64,000 nt of DNA from Limnephilus marmoratus (Eukaryota; Arthropoda; Insecta; Trichoptera; Limnephilidae). Position 1 is the stretch's first letter. The number at the start of each line of letters is the position of its first letter. This document shows, one piece after another, positions 21,916 to 32,789 of this stretch. The notes beneath the pieces are model-generated. The model was not told the origin of the DNA. It saw only the letters and a program-made list of their open reading frames with translations, and did not search any database. A program made the translations under genes and the position numbers. The stretch spans positions 52,551,058 to 52,615,057 of the forward strand of contig OU862919.1 in assembly GCA_917880885.1 (NCBI GenBank). The letters run 5' to 3'.

Positions 21916-23340
21916 TTTCTTAAAAAATCAATTATAACTCCGATTCTAAAAAAAACAAACCTTGATACTGATAATACGGATAATTACAGGCCAATATCCA
22001 ACCTACCTTTTCTATCAAAACTGCTTGAGAAAATCGTTGCCAAACAATTGGTGGGGTACTTGAACTCCGCCGGTCTATTTGCCAAAAATCAATCCGCTTA
22101 TCGACAGTTTCATTCAACAGAAACTGTTCTTTTGCGGATAATTTCAGATCTGATCATCGGGATGGAAGCAGGTAAGTTGGCTTTGGTATCTGTTCTTGAC
22201 ATGAGTGCGGCTTTCGATACAGTAGATCACAGTATTTTATTAAATGTACTTGAAACCGAATTTGGCGTTCGAGGTGATGTCCTCCAATGGATGACATCGT
22301 ACCTGTCTGGACGAGTAGCTTCAGTAACTTTCAATAAATATACATCACCTGAAACTCCTATCGAATTTGGAGTTCCCCAGGGTTCTGTCCTGGGTCCCAT
22401 TCTCTTAATTTTATATACGAATCGTCTCGAACGACTCATTCACTCAGCTGGCTTTGAATCACAAGGCTACGCGGATGATTTTTTTATTTTCAAGTTTTGC
22501 TCCCCGGATGAAAAGGACATCCTTAAAAACGAGGTGATTAGCTTCATTAACACAGTCTCAAGTTGGATGTCTGTCAATAAACTCAAACTTAATCCGACAA
22601 AGACGGAATTTATTTGGATAGCTTCTCCTGGAAGGCAAGCTCTCATCGATTTCAGTCCAATCCGTATTCAGGACACAGATATAATTCCTTCTACAGAAAT
22701 AAAATTTCTGGGTTTCACTCTAGACAATAGTCTTTCTCTTGAATCGCAAATTTCAAAAGCTGTGAGTTCTGGCTTTTTCCATCTACGGCAGATAAAGTCA
22801 ATCAGGAGATGCCTTCCCACTGATGGAGCAAAGTCCCTCATAAATTCGTTCGTTGTCTCACGAATGGACTATTGTAATAGTGCATATGCTGGCCTACCTA
22901 AGACACAATTGAATAGAATACAGTCCGTTTTCAATGCTGCGGCGAGAATGATTTTTGGTGAATCTAAGTACTGTCATATAACCCCGCTTCTAAGGGATCG
23001 TCTTCATTGGCTTCGATGTCCTGAAAGAATAGAGTTCAAGATCTGCTTAATGACCTTCAAAGCATTGCAAGGAATGGTGCCAGCCTATATATCGGAACTA
23101 TGTGTCCGACAAAACTTAAGCGAGAGACAGCTTACTCTAAGGTCAGCAGATCTAGATGTTAATAATCGTCTAATCGAACTTTCTAGGTCAAATCGAGCTG
23201 TTTACTATGATCGCTCTTTTCATGTAACGGGCCCTCTCATTTGGAATAAACTTCCCTCAGCTCTTAGTAATATCCAGAATTTGGCTGAATTTAAACGGGC
23301 TTTAAAAACAAAATTATTTAAAAAATCATACCATTCATGA
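21916..23340 (+). CDS. L2/CR1-like reverse transcriptase (partial, open)
   Basis: An unbroken frame of about 475 codons covers RT and the C-terminal region: NYRPISNLPFLSKLLEKIV, SAYRQFHSTETVLLRI, DMSAAFDTVDHSILL, FGVPQGSVLGPILLI and the catalytic YADDFFIF, then NPTKTEFIWI. The end is GPLIWNKLPSAL and FKRALKTKLF just before the stop, the usual C-terminus of this group. The endonuclease domain is absent through 5' truncation. The lack of stops points to a recent insertion. The 64 bp before it belong to the palindromic element, so the upstream ATG there is accidental. Confidence 0.85.
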   Translation, partial: FLKKSIITPILKKTNLDTDNTDNYRPISNLPFLSKLLEKIVAKQLVGYLNSAGLFAKNQSAYRQFHSTETVLLRIISDLIIGMEAGKLALVSVLDMSAAFDTVDHSILLNVLETEFGVRGDVLQWMTSYLSGRVASVTFNKYTSPETPIEFGVPQGSVLGPILLILYTNRLERLIHSAGFESQGYADDFFIFKFCSPDEKDILKNEVISFINTVSSWMSVNKLKLNPTKTEFIWIASPGRQALIDFSPIRIQDTDIIPSTEIKFLGFTLDNSLSLESQISKAVSSGFFHLRQIKSIRRCLPTDGAKSLINSFVVSRMDYCNSAYAGLPKTQLNRIQSVFNAAARMIFGESKYCHITPLLRDRLHWLRCPERIEFKICLMTFKALQGMVPAYISELCVRQNLSERQLTLRSADLDVNNRLIELSRSNRAVYYDRSFHVTGPLIWNKLPSALSNIQNLAEFKRALKTKLFKKSYHS

Positions 23341-23775
23341 ATCCTTACATCTTTTCAATATACGTAATTATAATAAGCCATGTTCTCAAGCTTCCCGTAA
23401 TTGTTTGTTTTCGGTTTCCTCATAATTGTATTTTTATTTTATGTTTCGTATCCGAATTTATGGCAGAATATCTCTCATTTCTAAACACAAACTGCCTTTC
23501 TGTTGGTATATTATATTTTAGTTTTAAAGTTCTTGTTTTGTCCTGTGTTACAATAGCACCGCTATTGTCTATTATTATTATTGTCCCGTGTGCGCTATAA
23601 CAGCACTATCTTTGTTAATTTTGTTCTTCTGTCATTGTTTTGTTTTGTAAATACTGTATATTCTTTAGTTAATTTTGTTCTTCTGTCATTATTTTGTAAA
23701 TACTGTTTATTCTTTTATTATTTTCTTAATATTATAAGGAGCACTGTAGAATTATTTTAAATTTTATTATAGTTA

Positions 23776-23810
23776 AGCGCACTTGAAGTGAAATGTCACA
23801 AAACTGCGCT
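23776..23810 (+). repeat. L2-like LINE 3' hairpin
   Basis: The outer stem is AGCGCA/TGCGCT and the inner stem GTGA/TCAC. The copy at 52448-52483 keeps the fold with AGCGCC/GGCGCT. It is probably the site recognised by the element's RT. Confidence 0.75.
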
Positions 23811-23842
23811 ATATAAATAAAATGTTATTATTATTATTATTA

Positions 23843-24738
23843 GACATTATTCATAATCTTAGGGAAATCAATATTGCAAATTTAAACTTAACAGATGATA
23901 ATGTAATAGAATTAGCTAACTTGCTTCAAAATAATATAAATAGATATATAGATATAGAGCCCACAGTTAGACCAAAATTACCAAAATTGCATACGTCAAA
24001 AAAATTATCTAAATTAATTTCTGAATTAAATAATTTAATTTTACCAAAAATAATATTTGACGATATTAGTTTTTTAGATCTTCCTACAATAGTGTACGCT
24101 AGTGCTTTCACTATATGTAATAAGTTAGGAGTTAAATTAACGTCCTCTGATGATAGATCATATAGTTATAGTAAACCAGAATGGCAGATTAGATTAGAAA
24201 ATGATGTAGTATTTTTAAGAAGTAGTATAGCTAGAGTAAATGAATATAAAAATGGAAATAGAAGTAGGAATATTTTGAGACATGTAGATGAAATTGGGAG
24301 AAAATTTGGTTATAGCATTGGTAGTAATAATAATGAAAATATAATCAATGATTTATTAGATTTATTAAAACAAAAATTAGGTGTAAAAGCTAGTAGATTA
24401 AAAAGATATAATTATACGTATAATAAAAGAAATAATAATAGATTATTTCAGGAAAATGAGAAAATATTTTATTCCAAACTTGACGATAAACAGAATATTA
24501 TTTCGAATAATAATATTCCGTTGCCATCTGAATCAGATATGCACGATTTTTGGACAAACATTTGGAGTAAAGATATAAAACATAATGAGGCAGGTAACTG
24601 GATAGAAAATGAAGAACTCAATTGTTCAGACATTGAACAAATGAGTTTTTCTGATATATCGGTTGAATTGTTAGCCAAAATTATAAAAAATACTCATAAT
24701 TGGAAAGCCACGGGTTGCGATTGGATACATAATTTTTC
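23843..24738 (+). mobile_element. R4-clade LINE, middle segment
   Basis: The frame is open and continues into the conserved region before the RT (NWKATGCDWIHNF, equivalent to the KA-x-G-x-D-x-IHNFW motif of R4 elements). It is interrupted after 24738 by a fold-back retroelement, and the same frame resumes at 25439. The N-terminal half is rich in Asn, Ile and Lys, reflecting AT-rich codon use. Confidence 0.8.
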
Positions 24739-24875
24739 ATTATTTTTAATTGTAAAACTAACGTTTTTAAGACAAGATTTTTTATGCATAGCACAAAGGG
24801 TAACAATTATTATAAGCAATAATTATCAGCCTGAAACACTCATCCACATTGAAAAATCTTCCGAGAAAAGATACA

Positions 24876-24949
24876 TGACGCCAACGGGACTTGAACCCGT
24901 GTCCTCTCGATTGCCGGTCGATTGCTCTTGACCACTGAGCTATGGCGGC
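24876..24949 (-). repeat. tRNA-like sequence, left arm
   Basis: It is the inverted copy of 25279-25352, with the same A- and B-box sequences on the minus strand. It is part of a repeat, not a functional tRNA gene. Confidence 0.65.
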
Positions 24950-25278
24950 TTATCTCGTACCCGCCAAATGATTCAATATATGCTAGTGTTTCATTCAACA
25001 ATTACTGCTTATTATATTTTTTTTCCACCTGAAAACAACCAACTTTATTTTTGCGAGAGAAACATTGTAAGTGTTAAATCCCTCGCTAGGTGGCGTCGAG
25101 ACTGAAGATGAAGACATAATTTGTCTCGACGCCACCTAGCGAGGGATTTAACACTTACAATGTTTCTCTCGCAAAAATAAAGTTGGTTGTTTTCAGGTGG
25201 AGAAAAAAAAATATAATAAGCAGTAATTGTTGAATGAAACACTAGCATATATTGAATCATTTGGCGGGTACGAGATAA

Positions 25279-25352
25279 GCCGCCATAGCTCAGTGGTCAA
25301 GAGCAATCGACCGGCAATCGAGAGGACACGGGTTCAAGTCCCGTTGGCGTCA
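25279..25352 (+). repeat. tRNA-like sequence, right arm
   Basis: The segment folds as a cloverleaf: acceptor GCCGCCA/TGGCGTC (one mismatch), D stem GCTC/GAGC, anticodon stem ATCGA/TCGAG with a CCGGCAA loop, and T arm ACGGG/CCCGT with TTCAAGT loop. The A box (TAGCTCAGTGG) and B box (GGTTCAAGTCC) are intact. The loop lacks the invariant U33, so decoding is unlikely. A role as a pol III promoter is plausible. Confidence 0.65.
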
Positions 25353-25438
25353 TGTATCTTTTCTCGGAAGATTTTTCAATGTGGATGAGTGTTTCAGGCT
25401 GATAATTATTGCTTATAATAATTGTTACATAATTTTTC

Positions 25439-27885
25439 GTACAAACGTCTAACTACTTTACATCCTCTTATTGCAAAAAATCTTTCAAAACTTGTCAGAC
25501 AACCTCAAAATTTTCCTAATTTTCTAACTAAGGGCATTACTTATATGTTGCCTAAAAGCGAACATATTAATAATCCCTCTCAATATAGACCCATTACATG
25601 TCTACCGACAATATACAAAATTTTAACCTCTTGCTTGACAGATTTAATATATACTCATTTGGATGAAAAAAATATTTTATCTGAACCACAAAAAGGTTGT
25701 CGCAGAAAACATTTGGGATGTAAAGAACAATTAGTTATTGATTCTGTAATTTTTAAACAAATTCAAAATCAAAAGCGTAATTTACATACTTGTTATATAG
25801 ATTATCAAAAAGCTTTTGATAGTGTCCCGCACTCGTGGCTAATCAAAATATTAAAAATATATAAAGTTAACCCAATTATAATTAGCTTTTTGAAAAATAT
25901 TATATCCTTTTGGAATACAGATTTGCTAGTTAATTTAAAAGGTAAGAAAAAAGTAGTACCGGGCATTTCAATAAAAAGAGGGATTTTTCAAGGAGACTCA
26001 TTGAGCCCTCTTTGGATTAGCTTAGCATTGAATCCCCTTTCTAAAATGTTAATTAAAAGCAAGTTTGGAATAAAAATTAAGGGTAATACAAGATAGAGTA
26101 GCATAGTTTCACATCTATTATATATGGATGATATAAAATTATTTTCAAATTCTGAATCAAATTTAGAGAAAATGATTAAGGTAGTTAAAATTTTTTCAGA
26201 TGATATTAAAATGACTTTTGGTTTAGATAAATGTAAAACGATCCATATAGAGAAAGGCAAAATTGTAGATGGAGACGAGGGTATATTTAGAAATTTCAAA
26301 ATTAAAGTATGAAAGGGGATGAGGTTTATAAATATTTAGGATTCCCGCAATCGAACAGATTAGATCACACTAGTATTAAAAATGATATTAGGATTAAATT
26401 TCAAACTAGGATCAGAAAATTTTTAAAATGCAATCTATCTGCTAAAAATTTTGTAAAAGCAATAAATACTTGGGCAATACCTCTACTAACGTACCATTTG
26501 GCATAATTAAATGGTCCAATACAGATTTAGATAGTTTAGAACGATTAATTAGAACTACGTTAACAAAGTTTAATTGCCATCATCCAAATTCAGCTATAGA
26601 ACGAATTAATTTACCTAGAAATTTAGGAGATAGAGGTGTAGTCAAAATAACATCTTTGAAACACAATCAGGTAGAAATTCTTAGAAATTTTTTCCATAGG
26701 AAAGCTAATAGCTCAGAAATGCACAAAATAATTTGCAAGGCAGATAGAAATATTACACCTTTAAATTTATATGACGAGAATGCCAACATTCTTATAAATA
26801 CTAACCAGGAATTATTAGATTCCTGGTCGAATAAAATTATTCACGCAAAACACTTCAATTATCTCAACCAAACGTATGTTGACAAACTTTCGTCAAACAA
26901 ATGGTTGGGTATTAGAGAGTTGAGCGCAGAAATAGAAGGATTTATGCTTGCCATTCAAGATAGAGTCATTAATACTAAAAATTATAGGAAGCATAAAATC
27001 AAAGATATAAATCAAATTGATGATTTATGTAGAAAATGTTTGGCTTTTCCGGAAACTATAGAACATATTATATCGGGATGTTCTATATTAGCGCCGTTTG
27101 AGTATACATTTAGGCACAATCAGGTTTTAAAAATAATTCACCAAAGTTTGGTAATTAAACATAACTTGATTGATTGCCGTAATGTAGTACCATATTATGA
27201 ATATGAACCAAATTCATTTATAGAAAATGAATTTTATAAAATATATTATGATAAAACTATACTAACAGACAGAACAATTAGTCATAATAGACCTGATATA
27301 GTTTTACATGACAAAATTAAAAAAAATAACTTATATCATTGATGTAGCTATTCCAAATTCCTGTAATATTCAAGAAACTGTTTCTGAAAAAATTAGAAAA
27401 TACACAGATTTAGGAAATAAGAATTTGGCATTCTCGGATTATAAAAATATTAACATTTGTTATTTCGGCCACTGGTATAATACCTAGGAATCTGATTCAA
27501 AATTTAAGCATATTAGATTTGTCAAAGAATTTGTATATAAAAATGTAAAAATCAGTAATTTTAAATACATGTAGGATTACAAAAGATTTTTTAAATATTT
27601 ATATTGAGGGATCAGTAGGATTTATAGGTTCAATTAGAAATGCCACAGAGCCGAACCCTCTGATATGAAAATATCTGCAGTCGGTGAATTATATTCCCAT
27701 TTGATCTCTATTAGGTTGACATGTTGTTCATGTATTATTTTGTATTTATAATACTTATATAGTGCAATTGCATAGCGTGGGTTGACTAGGTGATCATTTG
27801 GGGAAGTGTGTGAAAGGGTTTAGTTTTTCCTGTGGGGAAAATTTAACCCGGACATTTAAATCTGGTGCGAAAGAGAAAAAAAAAT
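25439..27885 (+). mobile_element. R4-clade LINE, 3' segment
   Basis: RT motifs are YRPITCLPTIYKILTS, a PQKGCRRKHLGCKEQL block, DYQKAFDSVPHSWL, GIFQGDSLSPLW and LLYMDDIKLF. The C-terminal region has a CX2CX8HX4C zinc knuckle and a restriction-like endonuclease signature (NRPDIVLHDK ... DVAIP), which together are diagnostic of R2/R4-type elements. Damage: TAG at 26094 before the YMDD box, one-base deletions near 26305 and 26495 relative to the copy at 45660-47380, and an A8 tract near 27325 that puts the last 120 codons out of frame. The 3' UTR ends in an A-rich tail near 27885. Confidence 0.9.
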
Positions 27886-27889
27886 TATA

Positions 27890-28205
27890 CGATAATGTTA
27901 TTCAAAATATTATTATTATATTACACCGTATTATACATTCAGAATTTTTATTGAAAAAACTTTCTTAAAATAACACTTTTGAATTTTGAATTAATTAATT
28001 AATTTGCACTAACGACCAATTGGCAAAAGCTGGATACGTATACCAGGAGTATTTATGCCAGGCATATGTGCTGAATAATCATAACATATAATATAACTGT
28101 TTTCAAATGTATGTGCATGGTGCGTGTGCACATTAGGCAGACCAGATTTTAAACTATATAAATAGGAATACTAGGTAATAGCATTAACGGTGATTTTGAC
28201 TTTAG
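27890..28205. other. No recognised gene
   Basis: AT-rich. It lies between the R4 3' tail and an L2 3'-end remnant. Confidence 0.5.
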
Positions 28206-28209
28206 TAAT

Positions 28210-28272
28210 TACAATAATAACGTAACAGTTGTATAGCGCAGTTTAGTGTCATTTCACTTCAAGTGCGCAAAG
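28210..28272 (-). mobile_element. Solo 3' end of L2-like LINE
   Basis: The minus strand repeats the L2-like terminal hairpin (28235-28269) and an ACGTTATTATTGTAATT tail. Confidence 0.75.
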
Positions 28273-28274
28273 AT

Positions 28275-29335
28275 GTAAATAAATGACTCAAGCGTGCAAG
28301 AGATGTAAATAAATGTACCAAACTTTTTCACTCTGAAGTCGTCAAAATAATGTTCCCACATTTTTTCTACGTCATCATTTATGTTCGCCGAATATCTGGA
28401 AAACAATTTCTTATTGCTTATTGGACAAAAAAAATTCGACTAAGCAATAATGTTTAGGAAGAAGCACTTGTAAAGTTTCTTTAGACGTAATAAACAATGA
28501 GTTCGCACAAATTTTCTTCTAGAATAAAAATGTCAAATTTGCAGAATACTTATTTTACCAATGCGTGACAATGTGTCATGTTTACAACTTGCTTACCAAT
28601 CTTTACCAAGTTCTTCTACCCAGGGAGATCTATAAAAATATCTTTTGTTGGTATGTAAGAAGTTGTATATTTTGTAGAAAGTAATAATGGGACGAAAACA
28701 ATATTTAGAGTGTACAGTCATCCATATTTTATTTTTTCACAGTGCTCAAAGTACCTAATAATGAAAAATTTATGAAAACGAATGCGTTCTGTAGGTACTA
28801 TACGATTTCTTCTTCGTCGTGCGGTAGGGAATAGTTGGTGGAGGTCAAGGTGGAATGTTATCCAGACAGCCGGTGGCATCACTTTGTTCAACACAGACGT
28901 GCCTCCAGGCAACTGATGAAGCGGACATTCTTCTACGATGTGTTATGTTGTTTGAATACAAGAGTGTCCCCATTTTTGCATCATGTAATTCACAACACCT
29001 AATGACTACAACGGATGTGGTTTAGTGAAGTCCACGTTTTTGGGAGGGATAACCTGGTAGTTTAATAGTTAGATCCAAATAAAGGTGCTCATTTTTCATA
29101 TTCCAAGTCTGCCGCCGATTTTACCACTACTAAATAACTCAAAGTCATGGTAAGCCGAAGGAAACTGAAAACCATTCTCTCTCTTCCTCGGTTAGTCCGC
29201 ACCCTTTTACACTACTCTGGGTACCGGTTTCCAATACAAAAATTATTTATATGACTTTAGTTTAAAAAAAAATTCAAACATCAGTAATTTTGTAAATCAT
29301 AATAAAAAAACATTGATTGGTCAATATTGCATCAG
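28275..29335. other. No recognised gene
   Basis: No motif-bearing frame or repeat family recognised. A short minus-strand frame at 28718-28912 is probably chance. Confidence 0.5.
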
Positions 29336-29337
29336 TT

Positions 29338-29730
29338 TGGAAGGCGGGTATGAATATAACCCACGGAAACCATTTAACACCTCTGCCGTAGGTCACCGCA
29401 AGCTGCTCACGTTTGGTGACTTAGCAAGGGTGCCCGGGTTCAAGGAGTGATGTTTGTCTGAGGTCTTGGCGGCGGATGCGTCTACTACCAATTGCGTGGC
29501 AGGCCAGATCGGGAGAGATTGGTACTAACCTTACCTAGAACTTTCCAGCAGGACTCCTCGATCCATCGCCTTGCACCGTAGTGGGAGGAATGGATTCATA
29601 CGTACGTCACTCCTAGACACATCAATCCTCAGATTCCTACCCACCCCTCATTTTCCTTCCCAGAACTTCCTCTCCTTCCTTTCCCTAAAAAGAGCCCATA
29701 CACTATTGTCTAGTGTAAAAAAAATGTAGG
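29338..29730 (+). mobile_element. SINE-like repeat family B copy
   Basis: In the same order as 49553-50020: GGCGGGTAT head, an ACACCTCTGCC block, GGTGCCCGGGTTCA, and the CATACGTACGTCACTCCTAG block. It ends in an A-rich tail near 29720. No clear duplication was found. Confidence 0.75.
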
Positions 29731-29734
29731 TACA

Positions 29735-30400
29735 TACATACTTATTTTATTTTTCCAATGACCAATAATCCTACGGTGGTATTTATTTGAAATAAACAAA
29801 CGTCCTTTATAATACGATGCTATTTATATGTACACACCTGAGGTTAAATAAGGTTAAGGAAAAAAACATATGCTAAAGTTGGTTAGATGAAAGACTTTTA
29901 ATACGCCTTAAAAAGTAATGAGTAGGTACAAAAGCGAGGAAGAGGAATGTAAAGAAGATGCTATCGATACATTCTGCACTCAAATACTCGCGTATTCATT
30001 ATTTATGAGTACACAAACTAGGTACTTCTATTAAAAAAATATATGTAATAGACTTTAAATAAAATCATCGGAAAAGTACAAAAAACATTCCTCTGAATTG
30101 TAGAGGATTTTATCAGTTAAAACACTAACACGATCGCGACTTTCTACAAAAACTTATTCCAACTGCCTTAATTAATTTCTTTATCTCCGAGTATGTCCAG
30201 TGTCAAAAGAATTACAAATATTTGAAATGGTAACTTAGATCATTAATATTTTTCACCAAATTCATTCCTTCTGTTGCATCGAGCGATAAAGGTTAAATTA
30301 GTATTATCACCTTGGCTGTAGGTTTCTTTGTTTTTAATCATCTAAGAAGAAGATAATACTAACAAATGTAAATGAAACATTAAACAACATAATGCACAGA
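29735..30400. other. No recognised gene
   Basis: Nothing identifiable beyond AT-rich sequence. Confidence 0.5.
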
Positions 30401-30404
30401 AATT

Positions 30405-30635
30405 AATAATAATAATAATAATATATCTTTATTAAACAAAAATTTGAAGATTTATAACTACAAGAAAAAAGTACATATTACAATATTTTAAAAGTAACAT
30501 TAGTACAAAAGTTAATAACAAAAAACAATATACATATAAACAGTAGGTACTTAGAGAGTAGAGATTTGTAATTATACATTTAGGTTTCTCGTAACCTGCC
30601 TCACTAGGCTAGCCTGTGTTGAGGCAGGCATTAAA
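30405..30635 (-). mobile_element. Family K LINE solo 3' end
   Basis: On the minus strand the hairpin at 30595-30628 is followed by about 190 bp of AT-rich 3' UTR, an AATAAAGATATATTATT end and a (TAT)n-type tail at 30405-30425. No coding sequence remains. Confidence 0.6.
30595..30628 (-). repeat. Family K LINE 3' UTR hairpin
   Basis: Minus-strand CCTGCCTCA pairs with TGAGGCAGG around ACACAGGCTAGCCTAG, matching the loop pattern of the other copies. Confidence 0.75.
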
Positions 30636-30715
30636 AGGTAATGGTGACAATTGGGAATCTAACACAGGATCTCTGTCATTCCGGGACAACGCCTTAAGCG
30701 ACTCGGCTATTGGGA
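30636..30715 (-). repeat. tRNA-derived SINE head fragment
   Basis: The minus strand has AGCCGAGTCGCTTAAGGCG, as in the A-box region of Leu/Ser-type tRNAs, and a decayed B box (GTTAGATTCCC). Confidence 0.45.
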
Positions 30716-30861
30716 TCTATTTATATGTCATTTTTGTCGATCTTAATTCAACCATTGTTTTTTCCACATTTTTTACTGCTATCTTTTTGAATGATTACAA
30801 AACTCTAAAGAATTTATTTATATATACCTATGGTGTCTCCGCTAAACATATCCGTTTTTTT

Positions 30862-31071
30862 ATATATTTTTTTTTATTTTTTTTTTTTTAAGAAAGACAA
30901 ACATTCCCGGGTTACAAATAACCCAACAATGTTTGAATATCTCCTACTACCACCACAGAAAGCCGAAGATGTTACTTATGTTGTGATGGAGGACTTAGCC
31001 AGCCGAGGAATCGAACTCGCGACGCTCGGGTGGAACCCAAGAGCTATGCCCACTCAACCACTGACCGGTCT
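30862..31071 (-). mobile_element. tRNA-derived SINE with A-rich tail
   Basis: The head at about 31000-31071 reads, on the minus strand, GTCAGTGGTTGAGTGGGCAT (A box) and GAGTTCGATTCCTCGG (B box). A body of about 110 bp follows and ends in an A-rich tract at 30862-30892. It differs from families A and B. Confidence 0.65.
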
Positions 31072-31074
31072 TCT

Positions 31075-31384
31075 TGCTTTCTTTGGGAAACTTTGTGTTT
31101 TTAAATTTTTCTTTGGGAAAACTGTTGCGTTTTTCTGAACAAGAATGTTGAGTAAATATAACTTATAAAAAGTTATTCCAATTAAAAATTAATGTTGTGT
31201 TTCTTTTAATTGCAATTAAAAAAAGAGTTATGTTTAGTCATATATTAACCAAGTAACCACAATTCTTACTTTGAAATCGAATTGTTGAAATTGATGGGAA
31301 TTTTATTGAATTTATTTCATATTACTTTACTTTTAACCCATAAATAATTCTTCATGATTTTAAGTAAGTGTGTATTTGTAATAA
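31075..31384. other. No recognised gene
   Basis: AT-rich; nothing identified. Confidence 0.5.
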
Positions 31385-31680
31385 TTTGGTTTCTTGCATT
31401 TTTGAAGTGAAACTTCCATAGCCCCGCTATGATTTGGATTTCGGTTGAAACGGATATGACGATTACTGCACCTGCGACTCACAACTGCGCACATTAACCG
31501 CTTTGAATATGATATCACTTTTAAAGGCTCCTATTGATTAAAATATGAAACTCCGCTGGTCTGCGCTCATTGGTAGCTTTGATTATGACTTCCCTATTCA
31601 AGTACTGGTTGAGATTTGTTTTGGTAAAGTTTTGCTTCTATGGCGTGTAAACTGCACTCGAATTTTTAAATCTGATTTTT
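31385..31680. repeat. Dispersed repeat family D (copy 1)
   Basis: It matches 59320-59605 over most of its length, with shared blocks AAGTGAAACTTC, a GCGCTCATTGGTAGC-type block, TTTGATTATGAC, and an AACTGCACTCGAATTTTT end. It is non-coding. The class is unknown. Confidence 0.6.
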
Positions 31681-31689
31681 ATTATTTCT

Positions 31690-31990
31690 TTTTCGTAAAC
31701 AGAATTAATTCTCATACTATTAATGTTTTACTAACTACATTATGTTAAAACCCTCCGGACGTTAAATAAATAATAATATAATTTCTATAGTATCTACGTG
31801 CCAATGTTTAGACGGTCTTTGTCAAACTAGGTAATCAAGATTAATGTTTTGAATGACCAGTACAACACGATTATAAACGATGTACTGTACAGTCCCTTTA
31901 TCATGTAGTTAACTGTAAATTAATATTAATTTATCAATCTCCCGTACTCCAGCCGTAGAGCCGTGTTTGTAAGTCCCGTGAATCTTAACA
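31690..31990. other. No recognised gene
   Basis: AT-rich sequence between repeat D and a LINE fragment. Confidence 0.45.
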
Positions 31991-31999
31991 ATCAATATC

Positions 32000-32780
32000 A
32001 TTTCTAAATACTCTTAGATTAGTATATCTGTCATTGGCGGAATCCCTAATAAGATATGGAATAACCACATGGGGACATTCAACAAAAACAAATCTTCTTT
32101 CAGTGCAAAACGTACAATATTCTTTGGTAAAATTATTATTAAAAAAAACTGAATACGAACAAAGACATGATATACCAAAATCGTTACTATACAACTCTGT
32201 TAATTTATTATCTGTTCGTGCCATATTGTGGCTTAAAATTGGAAGTCAGCATACATCTCAATCTGAATACAATAAACTAGTGGTTCTGTTCATAATACAA
32301 GACTAACTGCAAACGATGGACTTATAATTCCCAGATGCCTAAATAAATACGGTCAAAGAAATCTAGAATACCTTGTTCCGATAATTTACAACATGTTCCC
32401 CAACGCAATAAAAAGCTGTGAGTTGAGTTTCAGAAGGAAATGTACGCTAAAAAAATGGTTAAGTGAAAAAACTTTTTTGTACTAATCTCTATTTTTCCGC
32501 TTTTCGTTTTATCCATTATTATTTTCTTTTTATTTCTTTCGTTTTCTCTGTTTCTGTATTTCTTATAAAAATGTTATTAACATTTTTTTTCAAAAATATA
32601 TGTTTTTTTTTTTTGTATATATAAAATGTAATAATGTGTATATTTTATGTACCTGTCTCAATTAAAAAAAAAAGTAAATGTCAAAAGAACCCGTTGACAA
32701 ACTGATATCAATCAGTTTAACGGGACTTAATTTAAAAATGTAAAAAACTGTAAATAAATAATAAAGAAATTTTATTAATA
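32000..32780 (+). mobile_element. Family K-like LINE, 3' part
   Basis: Translation gives SLIRYGITTWGHSTKTNLLS and LSVQNVQYSLVKLL, the post-RT motifs of this LINE group. A frame change near 32300 leads to NKYGQRNLEYLVPIIYNMFP and LKKWLSEKTFLY with stop. The 3' UTR has a hairpin (32690-32724) whose loop differs from the rest of the family. An AATAAAGAAATT end and A-rich tail follow. Confidence 0.7.
32690..32724 (+). repeat. LINE 3' UTR hairpin, variant
   Basis: CCCGTT pairs with AACGGG, and inside it AAACTGAT pairs with ATCAGTTT. It sits at the same relative position as the family K hairpins but lacks the ACAGG...CCTAGT loop. Confidence 0.6.
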
Positions 32781-32789
32781 ATAAAAAAA

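Larger units (their letters stand above)
21916..23842 (+). mobile_element. L2/CR1-like LINE, 5'-truncated
   Basis: The element starts directly against the palindrome's right end and stops at a (TTA)n tail (23822-23842), after which R4 sequence resumes. L2/CR1-group LINEs end in such short tandem repeats instead of poly-A. The 3' end carries a hairpin at 23776-23810. Other copies of the family are the longer fragment at 51420-52520 and solo 3' ends at 13190-13240 and 28210-28272. Confidence 0.85.
24726..25438. mobile_element. Fold-back retroelement with tRNA-like head in each arm, 13-bp TSD
   Basis: The insertion is 24739-25425 (687 bp). TACATAATTTTTC is duplicated at 24726-24738 and 25426-25438. 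Arms of about 300 bp (24803-25102 and 25123-25425) are near-perfect inverted copies around a 20-bp centre. The first 64 bp (24739-24802) have no partner. Each arm includes a 74-bp tRNA-like sequence pointing inward to outward in opposite directions. The centre holds CTGAAGA and an AGACA/TGTCT stem but not GAAA, possibly an eroded hammerhead. The unpaired extension, inverted arms and 12-13-bp duplication match Penelope-like insertions. Confidence 0.85.

Noticed and set aside
25102..25130. Hammerhead ribozyme at the centre of the tRNA-headed palindrome
   Set aside because: CTGAAGA and a stem are present, but GAAA is replaced by CGAC, so at most an eroded remnant.
25279..25352. Functional tRNA gene
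   Set aside because: The cloverleaf lacks U33 and has acceptor and anticodon-stem mismatches, and it is duplicated in inverse orientation inside a repeat.
32690..32724. Eighth member of the family K 3' hairpin set
   Set aside because: Position fits, but the loop sequence differs and has its own inner stem, so it was not used as covariation evidence.
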